Assembly: GCA_016342385.1 (NCBI GenBank)
Contig: JAEINM010000029.1
Span: 1 to 17,672, forward strand
DNA from: Spirochaetaceae bacterium
Lineage (GTDB): Bacteria; Spirochaetota; Spirochaetia; DSM-2461
Length of the DNA stretch: 17,672 nt
Reading direction: 5' to 3'
In this document: positions 13,973-17,672 of the stretch, in pieces
Layout of the letters: every line of letters begins with the position of its first letter
Numbering within the stretch: the first letter of the stretch is position 1
Program-made: the position numbers and the translations under genes
Notes under the pieces: generated by a model
What the model was told of the DNA's origin: nothing
Databases searched by the model: none
Seen by the model: the letters and a program-made list of their open reading frames with translations, nothing else

Positions 13973-14971
13973 ATGTTTATTGCCTTGTACATTGTCGCCG
14001 GTATTTTCAGTCTTATCGTTCTCATGATTTTTATTATGTTTTTCGGTTTGTGGTTCAGAGCTCTGCTCTCAGGAGCATCGGTTCGTATGAATAGGATTAT
14101 TGGTATGTGGATTAGAAAAGTCAGTGCCAAACAGATCGTTGACAGCCGCATTATGCTGGTAAAGGGGGGGCTTTTGACTGATTCCGATCTACTGGAGACC
14201 CACTACCTTGCCGGTGGAGATGTCATGCGTGTCAGTAAGGCTCTTATTGCCGCTAATAAAGCGGAACTGGATCTTCCGTTTTCCAAGGCAGCCGCCATTG
14301 ATCTGGCGGGCAGAGATGTTCTCGATGCTGTGAAGACCTGTGTTAATCCTAAAGTGATCGACTGTCCCAATCCCGCCAAGGGAAAACAGACAATCGATGC
14401 AGTGGCAAAGGATGGTATTCAGCTTAAGGCAAAGGCTCGCGTTACGGTGAGGACAAATATTGAGAGACTGATAGGGGGAGCGACTGAAGAGACTATTATA
14501 GCCAGAGTCGGTGAGGGGATTGTTACGACTATCGGCTCTGCTCAGACCTACAAGGATGTTCTGGAAAATCCCGATAAGATCTCTAAAACGGTATTGGCTA
14601 AAGGTCTCGATGCCGGGACGGCTTTTGAAATACTCTCAATCGATATTGCCGATGTGGATGTTGGATCCAATATCGGTGCAAAGCTTCAGGCCGATCAGGC
14701 GGAAGCTGATATGAGACGGTTTCAGGCTGTTGCGGAGCAGAGACGGGCAGCAGCAAAAGCCCTGGAGGCGGAAATGCTGGCAGCTATTCAGGAAAACAGG
14801 GCAAAAGTCGTACTGGCAGAGGTGGAAGTTCCAAAAGCCATTTCTGAATCCTTCCGCAAAGGCAATTTGGGGATAATGGATTATTACAGAATGAAAAATA
14901 TTCAGGCAGATACGGCAATGAGAAACAACATCGGCGGAGATCTGAGTGAAGACAGTTCCGGAAAGACATAG
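13973..14971 (+). CDS. floA: flotillin-like protein FloA
   Basis: This 332-residue protein is the usual FloA length. An N-terminal membrane hairpin (about 3-30, ALYIVAGIFSLIVLMIFIMF) is followed by SPFH regions (VDSRIMLVKGGLLTDSDLLE; DLPFSKAAAIDLAGRDVLDAV; DGIQLKAKARVTVRTNIERL; EETIIARVGEGIVTTIGSA). A coiled-coil rich in A and E comes next (about 240-290, QADQAEADMRRFQAVAEQRR). The ending AISESFRKGNLGIMDYYRMKNIQADT is diagnostic of the former UPF0365 family. FloA scaffolds membrane microdomains and affects lipid order, secretion and signalling. AGGAGAG lies 6 nt before the ATG, within the nfeD 3' end. The two genes are almost contiguous and surely co-transcribed. Confidence 0.96.
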   Translation: MFIALYIVAGIFSLIVLMIFIMFFGLWFRALLSGASVRMNRIIGMWIRKVSAKQIVDSRIMLVKGGLLTDSDLLETHYLAGGDVMRVSKALIAANKAELDLPFSKAAAIDLAGRDVLDAVKTCVNPKVIDCPNPAKGKQTIDAVAKDGIQLKAKARVTVRTNIERLIGGATEETIIARVGEGIVTTIGSAQTYKDVLENPDKISKTVLAKGLDAGTAFEILSIDIADVDVGSNIGAKLQADQAEADMRRFQAVAEQRRAAAKALEAEMLAAIQENRAKVVLAEVEVPKAISESFRKGNLGIMDYYRMKNIQADTAMRNNIGGDLSEDSSGKT

Positions 14972-15012
14972 CCTTAATATTAAGAATTTTTGATTTTTAT
15001 GAGGAAAAATAT

Positions 15013-15378
15013 ATGGGAATTGGGGACATTATTTATGGTTTAATTACTTTGCTCCTTATGGCAGCTGTCATGTTCAGTCCCCTGCTGAGAAAATTAATTA
15101 AGTCAGCAGGAAATACTGTAAAGGGAGAATCCCGCGGTGAAGACCCCCTCTATGATAGTGTTGATTCTCATAAGGTTGTCCAGAGAATCTTAGGCGATCA
15201 GAAACCCATGGGGCATATTGAATTTTCCGAGCCCGAATCCTTAAAGCCCCTTTCCGATTATAACCGGGATTATAACCTATCTGCTGTTAATAAATTGGAA
15301 AAGATATCTTATCTGAAGAGAGCGGTTATCTGGAAAGAAATTCTCGATAAGCCGATCGGATTGCGAGATTTTGATTGA
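15013..15378 (+). CDS. small single-pass membrane protein of unknown function, FloA neighbour
   Basis: I do not recognise this 121-residue protein. It has one N-terminal transmembrane helix (about residues 4-26, GDIIYGLITLLLMAAVMFSP). The charged tail contains SAGNTVKGESRGEDPLYDSVDSHKVVQRIL, a proline-rich middle (PMGHIEFSEPESLKPLSDYN), and YLKRAVIWKEILDKPIGLRDFD at the C-terminus. KRAVIWKEILDKPIGLRD resembles a short motif I have seen at the end of spirochaete hypothetical proteins, but I assign no function. GAGGA lies 7 nt before the ATG. It follows floA by 41 bp, an interval containing the palindrome CTTAATATTAAG (14973-14984). Position suggests a membrane accessory of the NfeD-FloA module. 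Confidence 0.8.
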   Translation: MGIGDIIYGLITLLLMAAVMFSPLLRKLIKSAGNTVKGESRGEDPLYDSVDSHKVVQRILGDQKPMGHIEFSEPESLKPLSDYNRDYNLSAVNKLEKISYLKRAVIWKEILDKPIGLRDFD

Positions 15379-15404
15379 GTAAGATTTTATTGATTGTGTT
15401 ACAA
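15375..15404 (+). promoter_or_regulatory. extended -10 promoter of dus, predicted leaderless start
   Basis: TTGAGT (15375-15380), 18 bp, then TGT-TACAAT with the extended TGn motif (-10 at 15399-15404). Six bases separate the -10 from the ATG at 15412 (counting 15405-15411 gives 7 to the A), placing +1 at or next to the start codon. The -35 overlaps the stop codon of the preceding gene. Confidence 0.5.
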
Positions 15405-15411
15405 TAACTAT

Positions 15412-16377
15412 ATGGATAATTCTTTATACATGGCTCCTATGCTGGCCTTTACAGACTCGACATTCCGGGAGGTCTATTTCAGACATTTTTCCGGGATTGA
15501 CCGGGCTATCTCTCCCTTTATTGTTGTGTCTGAAAACAGTTTCTATAAAAAGAAGGCCATACAGTCGCTTTTGCCTTCACTCCATGAATCTGTACCGGTG
15601 GAACCGCAGATTCTCGGGAAGGATCCCCTGGCGTTTGCCGCTCTGGTGAATCTTCTGGAAGAGGAGGGGTTTCAGTCTGTCAATGTCAATATGGGTTGTC
15701 CAGCCAGCGCTGTTGTCAATAAGGGACGAGGCTGCGGGTTTCTCCCTTATCCCGACAGGATAAAAGAATTTCTTGATATTGTAATGTCAAAAATCACTAT
15801 TCCCCTCTCTGTTAAAATGAGAACCGGTCTAAATTCGCATAATGAGATTTATCCTGTAATACAGATCCTTAATGCCTATCCTCTCAGCGAAGTGATTATC
15901 CATCCCCGTCTGGGAGTCAATAAATATAATGGCCCTGTCGATCTGGATGTTATGGATGATCTGATGGCATTGATCAGAATTCCCATAGTCTTCAATGGTG
16001 ATGTCAGTCGGACTTCATTCTACAGTCTTAAAAGAAGATTCCGTTCTGTTTCCCGGTGGATGATAGGACGGGAGCTATTGAAAGATCCCTTTCTGGCCCA
16101 GGATATCAAGTCAACCCAAGAAAGAGATTTTAATGTTTTATCAAGCATGAATGCAATCAGTACTGAACGATCAATTATAATCAGAGAATTTCACGATGAT
16201 CTCCTGGAAGCTTTTTCCCGGATAATTAAAAGAGAAGAAGCTCTGGTGGGAAAAATGAAAAGCTACTGGTACTACATGGATTCGCTTTTTCCCGAAAGGA
16301 AATGGGATATTGAAAATCTTAAGAGAATATTGACTCTTGATGATTATAAAAAGGTCACAGATCGTATTTTTAATTAA
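15412..16377 (+). CDS. tRNA-dihydrouridine synthase (Dus family)
   Basis: This 321-residue FMN enzyme reduces uridines in tRNA D-loops with NADPH. Visible signatures are the opening YMAPMLAFTDSTFRE, the active-site cysteine in VNVNMGCPASAVVNKGRGCG (C96), the FMN/substrate stretch PLSVKMRTGL, IIHPRLGVNKYNGPVDLDVM, and the phosphate-binding IVFNGDVSR followed by WMIGRELLKDPFLAQDI. A C-terminal helical domain completes it. Which Dus subgroup and which uridine position are not clear from reading; I give no letter. I chose ATG 15412; a TTG at 15394 would add six residues but has no ribosome-binding site. No Shine-Dalgarno is visible at 15412 either. Confidence 0.93.
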   Translation: MDNSLYMAPMLAFTDSTFREVYFRHFSGIDRAISPFIVVSENSFYKKKAIQSLLPSLHESVPVEPQILGKDPLAFAALVNLLEEEGFQSVNVNMGCPASAVVNKGRGCGFLPYPDRIKEFLDIVMSKITIPLSVKMRTGLNSHNEIYPVIQILNAYPLSEVIIHPRLGVNKYNGPVDLDVMDDLMALIRIPIVFNGDVSRTSFYSLKRRFRSVSRWMIGRELLKDPFLAQDIKSTQERDFNVLSSMNAISTERSIIIREFHDDLLEAFSRIIKREEALVGKMKSYWYYMDSLFPERKWDIENLKRILTLDDYKKVTDRIFN

Positions 16378-16396
16378 TAGAAGAATCCGTTTTTTG

Positions 16397-16424
16397 GGAG
16401 AGACAAGGCATGCCTTGTCTCAAC
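16397..16424 (-). repeat. REP-like palindrome, copy 3
   Basis: The core GAGACAAGG-CATG-CCTTGTCTC (16400-16421) is a perfect 22-bp palindrome. Read on the minus strand the 28-nt unit begins GTTG and ends CTCTCC, like copy 2. Outer CCGTT (16387-16391) and AACGG (16422-16426) could extend the stem across a bulge. It lies 20 bp after the dus stop codon and may end or stabilise that transcript. Confidence 0.82.
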
Positions 16425-16437
16425 GGTTAAATATCCT

Positions 16438-16489
16438 AGTAAGCCCCGCAGAGCCCTTTTTCAGCCAGTCGGCCACAGACGTTAAACAT
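16438..16489 (-). pseudogene. detached copy of the 3' end of the DRTGG gene (52 bp)
   Basis: These 52 bases are identical to 16589-16640, the last 17 codons of the adjacent DRTGG gene. On the minus strand they still encode MFNVCGRLAEKGLCGAY, ending here in TAG instead of TGA. Nothing in the 99 bp between copies resembles the rest of the gene except a short inverted piece. It is therefore a duplicated gene tail, not a second gene. Confidence 0.85.
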
Positions 16490-16567
16490 GAGAGGCGAGA
16501 CTCGCAGCCTCGAACAAGAAATAGAATTTCAAACGCAGTGCGCTTTATATTTTATTTTATTGAAAGA

Positions 16568-16656
16568 TGAAACTGGACTTAGTTAATCAGTAAGCCCCGC
16601 AGAGCCCTTTTTCAGCCAGTCGGCCACAGACGTTAAACATAGAGAGTCCAGTTTCA
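16568..16656. repeat. 12-bp inverted repeat around the DRTGG gene 3' end
   Basis: TGAAACTGGACT (16568-16579) and AGTCCAGTTTCA (16645-16656) are perfect reverse complements 65 bp apart. The right arm is coding sequence of the DRTGG gene (the LETGLS region). The left arm lies outside, after the stop. They bracket the genic copy of the 52-bp repeat. Confidence 0.75.
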
Positions 16657-16928
16657 AGAAGAGTGATCCCGCTATCGAGAGCCAGATCAATCATGGCCTG
16701 TGATATCTGTTTGTCTCGGACGAAAAGAATGTGAGAGATACCGGCCATGTCGGCTGTTCGCACAGCCTGGATATTGGCCAGTCCCGTTATTAATACGGCA
16801 TTGACCGGTTCGAGAGTCAGAATGTCACTCATGAGGTCTGAACTGCATCCCGTGGTCAGATCTTTGTCGAGATCATCTCCGCAAATGACTCTACCATCTA
16901 CTGTTTTTATTATTTCGTGTACTTTCAT
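16587..16928 (-). CDS. DRTGG-domain protein
   Basis: This 113-residue soluble protein has the start MKVHEIIKTVDGRVICGDD, the central LTTGCSSDLMSDIL in place of the D-R-T-G-G-like loop, then AVLITGLANIQAVRTADMAGISHILFVRD, and an ending ALDSGITLLETGLSMFNVCGRL. This is the layout of stand-alone DRTGG (PF07085) proteins, whose domain also occurs in phosphotransacetylases and inorganic pyrophosphatases with CBS domains, where it may bind nucleotides. Stand-alone members often sit near [FeFe]-hydrogenase or kinase genes, but none is visible here. No Shine-Dalgarno precedes the ATG (16926-16928). Its last 52 bases are duplicated downstream. Biological role unknown. Confidence 0.72.
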   Translation of the reverse strand: MKVHEIIKTVDGRVICGDDLDKDLTTGCSSDLMSDILTLEPVNAVLITGLANIQAVRTADMAGISHILFVRDKQISQAMIDLALDSGITLLETGLSMFNVCGRLAEKGLCGAY

Positions 16929-16940
16929 AGTTTCTACACT

Positions 16941-16970
16941 TATATAATAATAATCTCATCTCTATTGCAA
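16941..16970 (-). promoter_or_regulatory. candidate promoter of the DRTGG gene
   Basis: On the minus strand TTGCAA (16965-16970), 18 bp and TATATA (16941-16946). The predicted start near 16934 leaves only about 6 nt before the ATG, so the transcript would be nearly leaderless. AT-rich surroundings lower the weight. Confidence 0.4.
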
Positions 16971-17017
16971 TAGCCCAATAGATAAAACTATCTTGAAAGA
17001 GGGGAATTCGATGCTTT

Positions 17018-17672
17018 ATGAGCGACTTTAGCGATGAAATAAACAATGTGTACACTGTTCTGAGTAAAAATATGGGAAAAGGTTCTCTTCTGGAAATCAG
17101 ACGGCTTCTTCACGGCCGGGGAGGAACATGGGAGGGATGTTCATTTCTCAATGTCGATTTCTTTCCCCCGGCACTCCTGATTACCCTTTACGAGGAGCGC
17201 AATGACTTATGGAAAGACACCCTTAGTGAATTGCTGCTGAAGCATGATAGTATCAGTGTTGTTGTTTTTCAGGATAGGAGCCGGGTCCCCTGGACCAACA
17301 GGGTCCTGGGGGGAGTTCTGCCTGATCCTCATATTGTTGAGGAAAACCATCTGAAGTATTCCGTGTCTCTGAAAAGAGGAGAGAACCCGGGGATTTTTCC
17401 CGATATGAGAGACGGTCGTTCTTATGTGAGAGAAATTAGTAAAGGGAAGAAAGTGCTGAATCTCTTTTCCTATACCTGTGCTTTTTCAGTAGCGGCTGTA
17501 GAAGGGGGGGCTCTGTCTGTTCTGAATATGGATATGAACAGCAATTCCCTGAGTCGCGGTAGAGAAAATCACCAGCTCAATCATCATGAAAAAAGCAAAG
17601 TGAACTACCTGAGTCATAACATCCTTAAATCTTTTGGTAAAATCAGAAAATCCGGGCCTTTTGACCTGGTGA
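17018..17672 (+). CDS. RlmI/RlmK-like class I SAM methyltransferase, 5' part (3' end outside the window)
   Basis: 218 codons from ATG 17018 run off the window without a stop: MSDFSDEINNVYTVLSKNMG and onward. Residues about 140-150 hold SLKRGENPGIFPDMRDGR, then the SAM-binding motif I KVLNLFSYTCAFSVAA (the family has NLFSYTGGFxVxA), and motif II with an acidic residue in SVLNMDMNSNSLSRGRENHQLN. This arrangement is typical of rRNA large-subunit cytosine-5 or guanine-7 methyltransferases of the RlmI/RlmK type. The Cys replacing Gly after YT in motif I is a mild deviation. The N-terminal 110 residues do not look like a PUA domain. AGAGGGG is 13 nt upstream, unusually far; an ATG at 17011 sits at ideal spacing but opens only a six-codon frame. 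Divergent from the DRTGG gene. Confidence 0.85.
   Translation, partial: MSDFSDEINNVYTVLSKNMGKGSLLEIRRLLHGRGGTWEGCSFLNVDFFPPALLITLYEERNDLWKDTLSELLLKHDSISVVVFQDRSRVPWTNRVLGGVLPDPHIVEENHLKYSVSLKRGENPGIFPDMRDGRSYVREISKGKKVLNLFSYTCAFSVAAVEGGALSVLNMDMNSNSLSRGRENHQLNHHEKSKVNYLSHNILKSFGKIRKSGPFDLV

Noticed and set aside
14973..14984. CTTAATATTAAG palindrome between floA and the next gene as a terminator
   Set aside because: All but two pairs are A-T, so the hairpin would be too weak; the downstream gene seems to be in the same operon.
15394..15411. TTG start for the tRNA-dihydrouridine synthase
   Set aside because: The added residues CYNNY are not family-like, there is no ribosome-binding site, and the region holds an extended -10 element.
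16438..16640. attL/attR pair of an integrated phage or island
   Set aside because: Only 99 bp separate the two copies and no integrase or tRNA is present; kept as a duplication of unknown origin and not called an attachment site.

Overview
This 17.7-kb window looks like chromosomal DNA of a diderm (Gram-negative-type) bacterium with moderate GC, most plausibly a free-living spirochaete of the Spirochaeta/Oceanispirochaeta sort. The pointers are a solitary rpsD gene outside any ribosomal-protein operon, an S4 protein that starts MARNSKAKGKIVRRLG in the style I associate with treponemes and spirochaetes, a long NfeD plus FloA pair, and a sigma-54 system. The assignment is an inference from memory of these families; no search was possible.

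Layout. (1) 1-435, plus strand: the 3' part of folE. (2) 446-5131, minus strand: a four-gene chaperone-usher pilus operon in the order pilin, chaperone, usher, two-domain tip subunit. All three subunit-type domains end in the same Y-S-D-[TN] strand motif, and the order matches archaic (Csu-like) pili. A near-consensus sigma-54 promoter lies just ahead of the pilin. Two hairpins and a good sigma-70 promoter lie between pilin and chaperone. (3) 5247-6635, minus: a complete sigma-54-dependent response regulator, transcribed toward the pilus operon and its most likely activator. (4) 6667-8335, minus: umuC and umuD, an SOS-type translesion polymerase with its mutasome protease subunit. (5) 8336-8502: two REP-like palindromes on either side of the rpsD terminator, the second abutting the umuD promoter. 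(6) 8503-9120, minus: rpsD.

(7) 9291-10845, plus: a small Dabb-fold protein and a GAF + HD-GYP cyclic-di-GMP phosphodiesterase. (8) 10882-12396, minus: a lipoprotein of the class C beta-lactamase / serine hydrolase fold. (9) 12490-15378, plus: nfeD, floA and a small one-helix membrane protein, probably one membrane-microdomain operon. (10) 15412-16377, plus: a tRNA-dihydrouridine synthase. (11) 16378-16586: a scrambled intergenic region with a third REP-like palindrome, a detached 52-bp copy of the 3' end of the next gene, and an inverted 12-bp fragment of the same gene. (12) 16587-16928, minus: a DRTGG-domain protein. (13) 17018 to the end, plus: the N-terminal part of an RlmI/RlmK-like SAM methyltransferase.

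The most interesting unit is 446-6635: a whole surface-pilus assembly line with its own sigma-54 activator and promoter, in what looks like a spirochaete, a phylum not usually linked with chaperone-usher pili. Two other patterns deserve attention: a GTAG-type REP palindrome family, and three genes (umuD, the HD-GYP gene, dus) that lack a Shine-Dalgarno sequence and carry a -10-like hexamer exactly 6 nt before ATG, as expected for leaderless mRNAs. No tRNA, rRNA, CRISPR array, insertion-sequence transposase or phage gene was seen.
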